From NCBI GenBank assembly GCA_002421685.1, contig DISB01000009.1, positions 1 to 64,000 of the forward strand: a stretch of DNA of 64,000 nt, written 5' to 3'. Every line of letters starts with the position of its first letter. The stretch's first letter is position 1. The DNA comes from Bacteroidetes bacterium UBA6221. GTDB lineage: Bacteria; Bacteroidota; Bacteroidia; Chitinophagales; Chitinophagaceae. The translations under genes and the position numbers were made by a program. Below the pieces are notes generated by a model, which made no database searches, had not been told where the DNA came from, and worked only from the letters and a program-made list of their open reading frames with translations. Below, one piece after another: positions 1-7,470 of this stretch.

Positions 1-43
1 TGTAAACCTTTTCCAGGACAAGACATTCTCTCCTTAGAAGGCC

Positions 44-58
44 CGGGAGCCTCTCCCG
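44..58. other. Small GC-rich hairpin
   Basis: CGGGAG and CTCCCG flank a CCT loop, giving a perfect 6-bp stem just past the 3' end of the minus-strand stress-protein gene. There is no T-run on either side, so calling it a terminator would be a guess. It could simply be an mRNA 3'-end stabilising hairpin. Confidence 0.3.
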
Positions 59-75
59 CCAGACATTCAATGAAA

Positions 76-570
76 CTAATGCCGCTCAATATCTATGGCG
101 TTGCCCGCTAACCTTAGCGTTTGTTCAGCTTTGGTCACATCGTCCCCGCTGCCTTGCACTATTACCAGGAAGTTGCCCTCCTTGATATAATGGTCATACT
201 TCTGGGACTCTGCTACCTTGATGCCAGCCACAGTCAGCGCCGATGTTACACCCCCGGCTACAAGGCCCAGATCGAAGCCGGCAATGCCGCCAATGATGGC
301 GCCGGCGCCGTACAAAAATCCCAGGCCGGGAACGGCAAATATGCCTACACCCGTCAACACGCCCAGGGCTGTGCCTAACGCTGCACCTATGCCGGTTTCT
401 GCACCGGCCACTTTGGTCACTTGTTTATCGTCCAGCGTTACCGCGTCTTTTGCCTTGTCGGCCTTACCTATTATTGACGCCTTTTGGGAAGATATGCCTT
501 CTTTTTTCAGGCTGGATATGGCATCCACCGCTTCGCCATGCGAGCTGTATACTGCTATCAGGTTGTTCAT
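76..570 (-). CDS. General stress protein 17M-like glycine-zipper protein
   Basis: A 164-residue protein. The N-terminus (about residues 1-45) looks like the general stress protein 17M/YflT-type domain, with 'AVDAISSLKKEGI' as a typical helix. A glycine- and alanine-rich hydrophobic stretch (about 58-115) with GxxxG spacing follows, as in glycine-zipper proteins that associate with membranes. The C-terminal part returns to a ferredoxin-like alpha/beta pattern ('GNFLVIVQGSGDDVTKAEQ'). Proteins of this type are usually stress induced and have no known enzymatic activity. It is transcribed alone on the minus strand; the next gene upstream, the OmpA pair, runs in the same direction into an 82-bp gap. 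The family call is by pattern only. Confidence 0.6.
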   Translation of the reverse strand: MNNLIAVYSSHGEAVDAISSLKKEGISSQKASIIGKADKAKDAVTLDDKQVTKVAGAETGIGAALGTALGVLTGVGIFAVPGLGFLYGAGAIIGGIAGFDLGLVAGGVTSALTVAGIKVAESQKYDHYIKEGNFLVIVQGSGDDVTKAEQTLRLAGNAIDIERH

Positions 571-652
571 AACTATTCATTTTACGCATCTTGCTCAAAA
601 CCTGTGTAACAAGCGATAGCTACAAAAGTTGAGCAGGATAGGGTGGGCGATG

Positions 653-1516
653 TTATTTATCAACAATCCTTATTTCCACGCGGCGGTTCGTGTTCTCGTC
701 AAGCTGCGAACGCTCGGGCCATTTCAACGGTTTGCTTATCCCGAAACCCTTGTACGCCATGCGGTTTTTATCTATGCCTTTTTCCGCGAGGTATTCATAT
801 ATCGCCCGCGCCCTGTTCTCCGACAGGCGGTATTCCTGCGCGTCGTAGTCGTAACCATCGTGCGTGGTATTGACGAGGCAACAGATATGTCCTTCGATGC
901 TGATCTTCAGGGTGGGGTGGTCTTTCATAACTATATACAGGTTGAACAAGGTCTCCGTTGACTCTTCCCTTATTTTATGACTGCCGGGAAGGAAGAAAAT
1001 ATTCTCCAGCCTGATGACCTCATCTTTTTCCAGGGCGCTGATGTCAATTTTCGGCGCTGGTTTCTCGACAGGGGGGATTTTTACCGGTGGTTTTGGCTCA
1101 GAGCGTGGCTTTACCGGTTTTTTTAATCCACCTATTACGATATCTACCCGCCTGTCTTCGGGGTAGCCTTCGTCGCCTGCCATATCCCTGTTCACTTCGC
1201 CTTTTCCGGTGACGGTTTCGATGTTTTGTGGTTTGATACCCAGCCCTTGCAGGTATTGCTGCACGGCATCTGCACGGTTTTGAGATAATGTTACGTTCGA
1301 TTCTTCGCTCCCCAGGTAGTCGGCATAGCCAATTATGCCATAATTTTTATTGGGGACGAGCACATCATAATAAGCTAACGAGTCGAGGTACCGCATGGCC
1401 GAGGTATTTAGCGTTGGTACCGCCAGGTCGAAGTACACCCTGATGGTATCGCTGCTACCTGCGAAAGAAATGCTTGCCGGACCCAGCAGTATGCTAATGA
1501 TTAGGTATTTTTTCAC
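653..1516 (-). CDS. Double OmpA-domain envelope protein (second of tandem pair)
   Basis: A 287-residue protein with a signal peptide (MKKYLIISILLGPASISFAG) and two OmpA-like peptidoglycan-binding modules. The first spans about residues 25-130 and has 'LSQNRADAVQQYL' and 'EDRRVDIVIGG'; the second spans about 165-287 with 'LSENRARAIYEYLAEKGI' and the terminal 'NTNRRVEIRI'. A proline/lysine-rich linker (about 132-160) joins them. There is no predicted beta-barrel, so it is probably a periplasmic or lipid-side peptidoglycan tether rather than a porin. It lies 9 bp downstream of a paralogue with the same architecture, so the two are almost certainly co-transcribed. The exact peptidoglycan ligand is inferred from the family. 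Confidence 0.75.
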   Translation of the reverse strand: MKKYLIISILLGPASISFAGSSDTIRVYFDLAVPTLNTSAMRYLDSLAYYDVLVPNKNYGIIGYADYLGSEESNVTLSQNRADAVQQYLQGLGIKPQNIETVTGKGEVNRDMAGDEGYPEDRRVDIVIGGLKKPVKPRSEPKPPVKIPPVEKPAPKIDISALEKDEVIRLENIFFLPGSHKIREESTETLFNLYIVMKDHPTLKISIEGHICCLVNTTHDGYDYDAQEYRLSENRARAIYEYLAEKGIDKNRMAYKGFGISKPLKWPERSQLDENTNRRVEIRIVDK

Positions 1517-1525
1517 AACTCAAAT

Positions 1526-2344
1526 TCATTTATCCAGTATTCTTATAGAAACCCGGCGGTTGTTTTCAGGATGCAGGTTCATTTCTTTGCAAGCCATGCC
1601 CGCATATTGGAGCCGCGTAGAGTCAATCTTATTTTTTACGAGGTAGTCTCTCACCATCCTGGCCCTTGCCGCTGATAGTTCAGCAAAGTCGTTGCCCCGG
1701 TAATTATAGTCGGGACGACGTCCATCAATCGTTGTGTCGCCCGTAGGTGACGAGAACCGTTGTCTGAAGTTGCTACCGTACCCGCTGCAATGCACATGCC
1801 CCTCGATCCTAATCTTCAAACCGGGGTTTTGTTTTACGATAATTAATAACGATTCAAGCACAGGTTTTGATTCGGGTTTCATAATAGCCATTCCCGAGTA
1901 AAAGAACATATTTTCCAGGTCAAAAACATCACCCTTTTTGAGAGTTTTGATATCGGGTAGGGTAGCTTTTTTCGCAGCAATAATGTCTACCCTCCTGTCG
2001 TCGGGGTAGCCTTGTACATTTCCAGGTTTCGCTATTTCCCCCGCGCCATATGCCGTATCAACGCCTATGCCGAAGCCTGCCAAATATCTTGTAACAGCCA
2101 GCGCCCGGTTTACCGACAATGTATTGTTGGGCACTTCACCGCCAACCATGTCTGCGTAGCCAATAACCGTATAGCGTTTTCCGGGTTCCAGAATATTATA
2201 ATATGCCAGTGAATCGAGCATTTTTGTTGCGTCGCTGTTCAGTATAGATATCCCATTCTCAAAGTAAACGGATATAGTATCCCGGGATTGTGCATGTGTT
2301 ACGCCGGGCATGATAACAAGTAGCAGGAAGACAAACGGTTTCAT
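1526..2344 (-). CDS. Double OmpA-domain envelope protein (first of tandem pair)
   Basis: The start at 2344 (MKPFVFLLLVIMPGVTHAQS) gives a clean signal peptide and 272 residues; a start at 2380 would add 12 residues without signal-peptide character. Two OmpA-like modules are visible: about residues 20-120 with 'LSVNRALAVTRYLAGFGI' and 'PDDRRVDIIAA', and about 130-272 with 'IRIEGHVHC', 'LSAARARMVRDYL' and 'NNRRVSIRILDK'. The second module carries an insert of roughly 30 residues between the 'EGH' strand and the 'LSAARA' helix, longer than in its neighbour. It is a paralogue of the downstream gene and probably the first gene of a two-gene operon. The role is inferred as cell-wall to outer-membrane anchoring. 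Confidence 0.75.
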   Translation of the reverse strand: MKPFVFLLLVIMPGVTHAQSRDTISVYFENGISILNSDATKMLDSLAYYNILEPGKRYTVIGYADMVGGEVPNNTLSVNRALAVTRYLAGFGIGVDTAYGAGEIAKPGNVQGYPDDRRVDIIAAKKATLPDIKTLKKGDVFDLENMFFYSGMAIMKPESKPVLESLLIIVKQNPGLKIRIEGHVHCSGYGSNFRQRFSSPTGDTTIDGRRPDYNYRGNDFAELSAARARMVRDYLVKNKIDSTRLQYAGMACKEMNLHPENNRRVSIRILDK

Positions 2345-2372
2345 AGGGCTGATATTTTCTTTAAATGCCGAA

Positions 2373-2389
2373 CCCCGCATTAAGCGGGG
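2373..2389 (-). terminator. Hairpin between small lipoprotein and OmpA genes
   Basis: CCCCGC and GCGGGG surround an ATTAA loop in the 67-bp gap between the lipoprotein gene and the first OmpA gene, both on the minus strand. On that strand the hairpin is followed by an AT-rich stretch but no clean T-run. It may attenuate or separate the two transcripts. Confidence 0.35.
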
Positions 2390-2411
2390 CTCGTTGTATT
2401 TTATTTCAAGT

Positions 2412-2609
2412 CTATTTTATTTCGCAATGCCCCACCAGGCCATATTCGTCGCAGTTTTTCTGAGCCTCCGGGCGGGTTGTGGCAATGATATTGTGGTTTT
2501 TCTTTTCGCCCTGGATACTGGTACACTCACAGTTGTACGACTTTTTGCAAGACGGAAATGCACAACTGATAAGGACGCCCGCGCCGATGAACAGTACTAT
2601 TTTTTTCAT
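2412..2609 (-). CDS. Tiny cysteine-rich lipoprotein (family member 1 of 3)
   Basis: The start at 2609 (MKKIVLFIGAGVLISC) gives 65 residues with a lipoprotein signal and lipobox ending AFPSC (Cys21). After the acylated cysteine come KK, an aromatic residue, a CxC pair (Cys27, Cys29), an Ala-containing helix ending in Cys53, and a final Cys62 exactly four residues from the C-terminus (CEIK). Two other genes in this window (7126-7320 and 10619-10795) share this layout. The product should be an outer-membrane or periplasmic lipoprotein with two disulfides or a small metal site; the function is unknown. An upstream in-frame ATG at 2654 would add 15 non-signal residues and is less likely. Confidence 0.7.
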   Translation of the reverse strand: MKKIVLFIGAGVLISCAFPSCKKSYNCECTSIQGEKKNHNIIATTRPEAQKNCDEYGLVGHCEIK

Positions 2610-2685
2610 ATCTATTTCTAATGCGTTTAGCTTATATTTTTGAACAGTTCTCAAATGTAATAAAAAATCAAATTGCCTGTTAGTG

Positions 2686-4662
2686 CTATTGGGTATGCGC
2701 CAGCTTCAACACTTTTGTGCTCCCTGCGGACTGTATATGCACCAGGTACATTCCCGCCAGCATAGTACCGAGGTTCAACTGCTGCATGTTGTTGCCGGGC
2801 TGAAGCTGCATTTCTGTTTTTAATATTGTCCTGCCCTGCAGGTCGGTCACCGAGATCAAAGCTGTAGCATTGCCCAGTGCGGATATGCTTAACTGCACGG
2901 TTGAACCTGCGGGGTTGGGGTAGAGTTGTGCATTCGTTATGGGCGGTACTGCCGCTACGCCCACTTCGGGGCGCGGGTATTTGAACGTACCCGAGGCCGA
3001 GGCACCCAGGCCCAGGTTGTAGTAGGTACCTGAAGGTGTTGTTTGCAGTTTGGCCGGGCGTACCATATACCAGTATGTACCTGCCGTGCCAAATGAGTCG
3101 GTATAAGTTGTGCCGGTTATAAGGCCGGAGCGTAGTTTGTATTCGCCAAATTCATTGGTTGACCGGTACACATAGTATCCTGCCAGTCCCGGCTCGGCGC
3201 TGGCTGTCCACGAAACAACCGCCCCTTTTGTGCTGTCCCCGCTAAAGGTAACGCCTGATGCCGGTTTTACGTATTCGGTACGTAGTGTGGGGTCGCCCAT
3301 GAGGGCCGTAGTAACTATTCTTGCCAGGGAGGGTATGGGTGTTGCATAGAAAGTTCCGTTGTTGTTTTGTGAGAGGCGGGTAGAGTAGCCTATGTTTTCT
3401 CCTAACGCCATGTGGTGCAGGAACCAGTTGGGCCTGCCTGCCCAGAACGTAGCCAGCGAAGGCTCATCTGCGCAGAGCGGCGCACGCAGGAAATTATTTT
3501 TATAATTCCAGTCGCCGAAGTAGCTGCCAAACATTGGAGTGAAGATAGCTTTCATATCGTTTGCGACAATATTGGCCGTAGTGCCCACGCCGCCGCAACT
3601 GGTATAAGAGCCGCCACCGCAGCCATACGCCCATTGGTAAAACTGCGTATTGAGCGTGCTGATCAAATCTTTTTCTTCCACGTTGTTGCTGCCTACGAGT
3701 GGTGCAAAGTTGCGCCAGCCATTGCCACCAAAGCCTTCGGGCATTGTTTTAAAGTTGTCATCGACCAGGGCGCGTTTTGTTACGGCAAGGGCTCCCGTTT
3801 TATACTGGTGCGCTTTGTTCAGGTAGCTCTTCATCATCTGTTCCTCTGTTTTGCCAAAGGCAGGCATGTCATAAAAGTCCACACGGCCTACCTGCAGCTC
3901 TATATCACTGGCTATGTAGCTGTTGTCAAACTTGCCGTCGCCGGGCGTGTTATGGTTCAGGCTGTTGGCGGAGGTGATATCATTGATGCTGGCATCGGCC
4001 CAGGTACCGTCCAGGTCTCCATAATATACATCAGCAGGCCAGGCACCAATGTGGTCGGGGTGGGCATCGGGGTTCAGGTCGCCGCTATAGGGGACGGCTA
4101 TATGGCCCAGTATATATACCGCCTCCAGGTTGGCATTAGCCTGTGCGGTGGTAGTAATGAATGTCTTTACCGTAGCCACCGTGGCACTGCGGGGATAGTC
4201 TTTGCGTATCACCTCCCAGCCATCGCCGCTCAGGTCTTTTACCAGCATGGCTATCTCGGTGCTGCATGTGGTGCTGAAGGCGTCGTCTACCAGCAGTATG
4301 AGTGCGCCACGACTATGAATGGCGGGCTGCTCTATACCGGCGAAGATGTAACCGTAGGGGTTGGTAGTATCGTCTTTCACCACGAGGTATTCGTAGGCAG
4401 AGCTGGCGGTAACGGCGTTGTCAGTGTAACCTGTGGCCGTACCCGGAAGGGTGGCTATGGCCGCACCCCAGTTTGCGGCCGACTGCGATTTTCTGTATAT
4501 GGAAATATTACCATTGGTTTTAGCCGGCGGCATTTTCCAGTTCAGCTTCACTTGTGCGGGCGACTTCTGTGTCACGGCTTCTACCCGCACCGAGTAATAT
4601 GCATTCTGCGCCGGCGCGGCAGCGGACAGAGCAATAAATAAGATTGTAAAAAGTCTCTTCAT
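2686..4662 (-). CDS. Secreted T9SS type A protein with Fn3-like modules and a gingipain-like central region
   Basis: A 658-residue protein with a signal peptide (MKRLFTILFIALSAAAPAQ). An Fn3-like module spans about 20-105 ('PAQVKLNWKMPP'). A long central alpha/beta region (about 115-440) contains 'GALILLVDD', 'AVYILGHIAVPYSGD' and 'WPADVYYGDLDGTW', which recall the peptidase C25 (gingipain) fold. A second Fn3-like module spans about 475-560 ('GAVVSWTASAEPGLAGYYVY'). The protein ends with a type A sorting domain ('LYPNPAGSTVQL'...'LVHIQS') that directs T9SS export and surface attachment or release. I cannot confirm the His-Cys catalytic pair, so peptidase activity is a hypothesis. It is transcribed alone, upstream of the rpsL promoter region and divergent from it. 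Confidence 0.65.
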   Translation of the reverse strand: MKRLFTILFIALSAAAPAQNAYYSVRVEAVTQKSPAQVKLNWKMPPAKTNGNISIYRKSQSAANWGAAIATLPGTATGYTDNAVTASSAYEYLVVKDDTTNPYGYIFAGIEQPAIHSRGALILLVDDAFSTTCSTEIAMLVKDLSGDGWEVIRKDYPRSATVATVKTFITTTAQANANLEAVYILGHIAVPYSGDLNPDAHPDHIGAWPADVYYGDLDGTWADASINDITSANSLNHNTPGDGKFDNSYIASDIELQVGRVDFYDMPAFGKTEEQMMKSYLNKAHQYKTGALAVTKRALVDDNFKTMPEGFGGNGWRNFAPLVGSNNVEEKDLISTLNTQFYQWAYGCGGGSYTSCGGVGTTANIVANDMKAIFTPMFGSYFGDWNYKNNFLRAPLCADEPSLATFWAGRPNWFLHHMALGENIGYSTRLSQNNNGTFYATPIPSLARIVTTALMGDPTLRTEYVKPASGVTFSGDSTKGAVVSWTASAEPGLAGYYVYRSTNEFGEYKLRSGLITGTTYTDSFGTAGTYWYMVRPAKLQTTPSGTYYNLGLGASASGTFKYPRPEVGVAAVPPITNAQLYPNPAGSTVQLSISALGNATALISVTDLQGRTILKTEMQLQPGNNMQQLNLGTMLAGMYLVHIQSAGSTKVLKLAHTQ

Positions 4663-4705
4663 TTCGGCATGATATTTTATCTAAACAAGATACAAATGTT
4701 TTTTG

Positions 4706-4742
4706 AGTCGTAAGTAATAAGTCGTAAGGCATAAGTCGTAAG
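4706..4742 (+). repeat. Three tandem copies of a 14-bp-period repeat
   Basis: AGTCGTAAG occurs at 4706, 4720 and 4734, each followed by a variable 5-mer (TAATA, GCATA, GTATG). This is a tandem array with an exact 14-bp period in the 301-bp gap between the T9SS gene and rpsL. The rest of the gap (4743-4896) holds a weak 49-codon ORF that I do not support, and then the rpsL promoter. Confidence 0.75.
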
Positions 4743-4896
4743 GTATGGGTGTGGCATTGGTTAATTTATTAATGTATCTAGCGGATTTCACAGCTTTCTT
4801 TTTTGGGAAAAAATACAGGGGATATAGGAACCAAGAATCCAAACTTATGGCTAAGGGCCCGGGCCTTAGGCCTTACTACTATTTTTTACAATAATT

Positions 4897-4927
4897 TTGT
4901 GTGATTTAAAAAGATACATTACCTTTG
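4897..4927 (+). promoter_or_regulatory. Bacteroidota-type promoter of rpsL-rpsG
   Basis: TTG at 4897-4899 and TACCTTTG at 4920-4927 are separated by 20 bp. This matches the -33 TTG / -7 TAnnTTTG promoter recognised by the Bacteroidota primary sigma factor. Transcription would begin near 4933, leaving a leader of about 30 nt before the rpsL ATG. Confidence 0.75.
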
Positions 4928-4963
4928 CAGTCCTTTAAAAAAAATATATTAACGGTATAGCAA

Positions 4964-5344
4964 ATGCCTACAATTCAACAATTAGTAAGAAAAGGCCGTA
5001 AGCAGGTAGAGATAAAATCCAAGTCGCGCGCCCTGGACGCATGTCCGCAGCGCCGCGGTGTATGTACCCGTGTATATACTACTACCCCTAAAAAACCGAA
5101 CTCAGCGCTGCGTAAAGTAGCAAAAGTGCGTTTGACCAATAAAGTAGAGGTTATTGCTTACATTCCCGGTGAAGGCCACAACCTGCAGGAGCACAGTATC
5201 GTACTGATACGCGGCGGCAGGGTAAAAGACCTTCCGGGTGTACGTTACCACATCGTACGTGGCGCGCTGGATACTGCCGGTGTAAAAGACCGTAAGCAGA
5301 GCCGCTCTAAGTACGGTACCAAACGTGAAAAAGCTAAGAAATAA
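4964..5344 (+). CDS. rpsL: 30S ribosomal protein S12
   Basis: A 126-residue S12 protein of the decoding centre, colinear with the E. coli protein over its whole length. The conserved 'VYTTTPKKPNSALRK' and 'GRVKDLPGVRYH' segments are intact, including both lysines associated with streptomycin sensitivity (mature numbering Lys43 and Lys88). It is first in a two-gene operon with rpsG, 36 bp apart, under a well-formed promoter. The usual partner fusA does not follow. Confidence 0.98.
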   Translation: MPTIQQLVRKGRKQVEIKSKSRALDACPQRRGVCTRVYTTTPKKPNSALRKVAKVRLTNKVEVIAYIPGEGHNLQEHSIVLIRGGRVKDLPGVRYHIVRGALDTAGVKDRKQSRSKYGTKREKAKK

Positions 5345-5380
5345 TCAAATAATAATAAGCTATTTATATAATATAATAAC

Positions 5381-5848
5381 ATGAGGAAGGCACAAGCTAA
5401 AAAAATCCCTCTGGCACCAGACCCAAGGTTTAACGACAAAATGGTAACCCGTTTTGTAAACTGCCTGATGTGGGGTGGTAACAAAAGCGTAGTTCTGAAA
5501 GCATTTTACGATGCTGTAGACAAAGTGAGCAACATGACCGGCGAAGATGGTTATGAGGTATGGAAAAAAGCGCTGACCAATGTAACTCCCAGCGTAGAAG
5601 TACGCAGCCGCCGTATAGGTGGTGCTACCTTCCAGATACCTGCAGAGGTGCGTCCTGACCGTAAGATATCCCTGAGTATCAAATGGCTCATCCGTTACAG
5701 CCGCGAGCGCAACGGACGTACCATAGCTGACAAACTGGCCAACGAAATCGTAGCAGCCAGCAAAGGCGAGGGTGGTGCATTCAAAAAGAAAGAAGATACA
5801 CACCGTATGGCCGAAGCCAACAAGGCTTTCGCACACTTCAGGGTGTAA
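5381..5848 (+). CDS. rpsG: 30S ribosomal protein S7
   Basis: A 155-residue S7, the primary 16S rRNA-binding protein that nucleates assembly of the 30S head. Typical signatures are present: the N-terminal 'MRKAQAKKIPLAPDPRFND', 'VEVRSRRIGGATFQIP' and 'NEIVAAS'. Length is normal for bacteria. It is co-transcribed with rpsL and followed after about 45 bp by a strong intrinsic terminator, so the operon ends here rather than continuing into fusA and the S10 cluster. Confidence 0.98.
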   Translation: MRKAQAKKIPLAPDPRFNDKMVTRFVNCLMWGGNKSVVLKAFYDAVDKVSNMTGEDGYEVWKKALTNVTPSVEVRSRRIGGATFQIPAEVRPDRKISLSIKWLIRYSRERNGRTIADKLANEIVAASKGEGGAFKKKEDTHRMAEANKAFAHFRV

Positions 5849-5890
5849 CAACCCCCGGCCCCCTAAAGGGTAGAGGTGTTTTAAAATATC

Positions 5891-5919
5891 AGAGGTTGCT
5901 TCGGCAGCCTCTTTTTTTG
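5891..5919 (+). terminator. Intrinsic terminator of rpsL-rpsG
   Basis: AGAGGTTGC and GCAGCCTCT pair (one G-U) around a TTCG tetraloop, followed by a run of seven T residues. This is a textbook rho-independent terminator 43 bp after the rpsG stop codon. Confidence 0.9.
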
Positions 5920-5934
5920 TACCCTAACTTTTTA

Positions 5935-5957
5935 CTTACGACTTATACCTTAGAACT
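5935..5957 (-). repeat. Inverted partial copy of the 14-bp-period repeat
   Basis: CTTACGACT at 5935-5943 is the reverse complement of the AGTCGTAAG unit seen at 4706-4742. A degenerate copy, CTTAGAACT, follows exactly 14 bp later at 5949. The rpsL-rpsG operon is therefore flanked by these repeats in opposite orientation. Confidence 0.6.
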
Positions 5958-5982
5958 AATATATACAAATGTGGATAACTTT

Positions 5983-6009
5983 TTTGTACAAATGTATAAT
6001 TTGTACAAA
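5983..6009. promoter_or_regulatory. Perfect 27-bp inverted repeat upstream of recA (candidate SOS operator)
   Basis: Two 11-bp arms, TTTGTACAAAT and ATTTGTACAAA, are perfect reverse complements around GTATA. Each arm contains the palindrome TTTGTACAAA. The element ends 8 bp before the -7 box of recA, so a bound repressor would block RNA polymerase. Position and symmetry suggest a LexA-type or other damage-response operator; no regulator is encoded in the window. Confidence 0.6.
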
Positions 6010-6016
6010 TTTGCAG

Positions 6017-6024
6017 TATATTTG
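6017..6024 (+). promoter_or_regulatory. -7 box of the recA promoter
   Basis: TATATTTG fits the TAnnTTTG -7 consensus and lies 36 bp before the recA ATG. No TTG is present at the expected -33 position; that segment is occupied by the inverted repeat. A weak -33 with an overlapping operator is consistent with regulated transcription. Confidence 0.6.
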
Positions 6025-6060
6025 TAAATAAATTAGCTTTAGCGAAAAATAGATAAATAT

Positions 6061-7059
6061 ATGGCAGCAGATGACAAATTAAAGGTACTTAAGCTCGCTC
6101 TGGACAAGATCGAGAAGGATTATGGCAAGGGCTCTGTTATGATGCTGGGCGATAAACAAACGGTGAATATCGAAACCATCAGCACAGGTTCTTTAGGATT
6201 GGATGTGGCGCTGGGCGTTGGCGGTTTTCCACGCGGACGTATCGTAGAAATATACGGTCCGGAATCGTCTGGTAAAACGACCATAGCTATACATACTATA
6301 GCCGAGGCGCAAAAGAAAGGCGGTATCTGCGCTATTATAGATGCAGAACATGCTTTTGATGCCAGCTATGCCCGCAAGCTGGGTGTAGATGTAGATAATC
6401 TTATCATCTCCCAGCCCGACTATGGCGAACAGGGATTGGAAATAGCCGACAGGCTGATATCTTCCGGCGCATTGGACGTGGTGGTGATAGACTCCGTGGC
6501 CGCACTGGTGCCCAAGGGTGAACTGGAAGGCGAAATGGGCGACAGCAAGATGGGGCTGCAGGCCAGGCTGATGAGCCAGGCCCTGCGTAAGCTTACGGCT
6601 ACTATCAGCCGTACGGGTTGTACCTGTATCTTCATCAACCAGCTCAGGGAGAAGATAGGCGTAATGTTTGGCAACCCTGAAACCACTACCGGCGGTAACG
6701 CGTTGAAGTTCTATGCCTCAGTACGGCTGGACATTCGCAGGATAAGCCAGATAAAAGATGGCGATGTAGCCAGTGGTAACCGTACACGCGTAAAGGTGGT
6801 GAAAAACAAAGTAGCCCCTCCGTTCCGTACAGTAGAGTTCGATATTATTTTCGGCCAGGGCATCAGCAAGGTGGGCGAAATAATAGATATGGGTGTTGAC
6901 CTGGGCATACTCAGCAAGAGCGGTTCATGGTTCAGCTATGGCGATGCCAAAATAGGCCAGGGCCGCGAAGCCGTAAAACAATTTATGCTCGACAATCCTG
7001 AGATGATGCAGGAAGTGGAAGGCAAGATACGCGAGATGCTGCAACAGCCTGCAGAATAA
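6061..7059 (+). CDS. recA: Recombinase RecA
   Basis: A 332-residue RecA, the ATP-dependent DNA strand-exchange protein and co-protease of the SOS response. The Walker A motif GPESSGKTT sits at residues 66-74. The Walker B-like 'VVVIDSVAALVPK' and the L2-region segment 'NPETTTGGNALKFYASVRLDIRR' region follow in order. It is about 20 residues shorter than the E. coli protein, lacking most of the acidic C-terminal tail. It is transcribed alone, between two terminators, behind a candidate operator. Confidence 0.98.
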   Translation: MAADDKLKVLKLALDKIEKDYGKGSVMMLGDKQTVNIETISTGSLGLDVALGVGGFPRGRIVEIYGPESSGKTTIAIHTIAEAQKKGGICAIIDAEHAFDASYARKLGVDVDNLIISQPDYGEQGLEIADRLISSGALDVVVIDSVAALVPKGELEGEMGDSKMGLQARLMSQALRKLTATISRTGCTCIFINQLREKIGVMFGNPETTTGGNALKFYASVRLDIRRISQIKDGDVASGNRTRVKVVKNKVAPPFRTVEFDIIFGQGISKVGEIIDMGVDLGILSKSGSWFSYGDAKIGQGREAVKQFMLDNPEMMQEVEGKIREMLQQPAE

Positions 7060-7071
7060 CACTTACAACTC

Positions 7072-7104
7072 AAAAAAAACGCCCTGCATTGCGGGGCGTT
7101 TTTC
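7072..7104. terminator. Bidirectional terminator after recA
   Basis: AAAACGCCCTGC and GCGGGGCGTTTT pair (one G-U) around ATT, with an A-run before and a T-run after. It can terminate recA on the plus strand and the convergent lipoprotein gene on the minus strand. Confidence 0.85.
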
Positions 7105-7125
7105 TGTTCTTTTAATATTTCTTTT

Positions 7126-7320
7126 TTATTTCAGTTTGCAGCCTGTAAGGTTGCCGGAAATCGGAGTTTTACCTTCACATAATGCTTTAGCATTAGTTTT
7201 TGTAGTCTCTTTAATTTCGAAATTCGAATCAGGGTCGCCACAGTCGCAGGTCCAATCTTTCTTACAGGATGTAAAGCCAATAGTGAATAGTGCTACGGCA
7301 ATAAATAGAGCTTTTTTCAT
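7126..7320 (-). CDS. Tiny cysteine-rich lipoprotein (family member 2 of 3)
   Basis: A 64-residue protein with a lipoprotein signal (MKKALFIAVALFTIGF) and lipobox FTSC (Cys19). The CxC pair is Cys25/Cys27, the helix cysteine is Cys48 and the last cysteine is Cys61, four residues from the end (CKLK). The motif after the acylated cysteine, KKDWTCDC, matches KKSYNCEC and AKEYNCVC in the other two members. Converges with recA across a shared terminator. Function unknown; the fixed cysteine spacing argues for a folded, disulfide-bonded or metal-binding surface lipoprotein. Confidence 0.7.
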   Translation of the reverse strand: MKKALFIAVALFTIGFTSCKKDWTCDCGDPDSNFEIKETTKTNAKALCEGKTPISGNLTGCKLK

Positions 7321-7437
7321 AAATGTGTTTTAAAATAAATTAATGGTGTAATGATATGAAAAGCACAGGATATGTACAAGCATTCATAAAGAAAAACAAT
7401 TTTATTATTTGTATTCAATTGATAGCTATATACCTGT

Positions 7438-7460
7438 TTCCCTTAATTTTATTCCCTTAA
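7438..7460 (+). repeat. Direct repeat TTCCCTTAA upstream of the Crp/Fnr gene
   Basis: TTCCCTTAA occurs at 7438-7446 and 7452-7460, 14 bp apart, directly ahead of the regulator start at 7471. It may be an autoregulatory site or chance in AT-rich DNA. Confidence 0.35.
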
Positions 7461-7470
7461 GAACAGGGGT

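Noticed and set aside
3412..4641. 409-codon open frame on the plus strand
   Set aside because: It is antisense to the T9SS gene with signal peptide and sorting domain, has low-complexity Val/Ala-rich content and no recognisable domain; it is a shadow of the real gene.
4745..4894. 49-codon ORF between the T9SS gene and rpsL
   Set aside because: No start signal, no motif and tryptophan-poor random composition; the region overlaps the repeat array edge and the promoter upstream.
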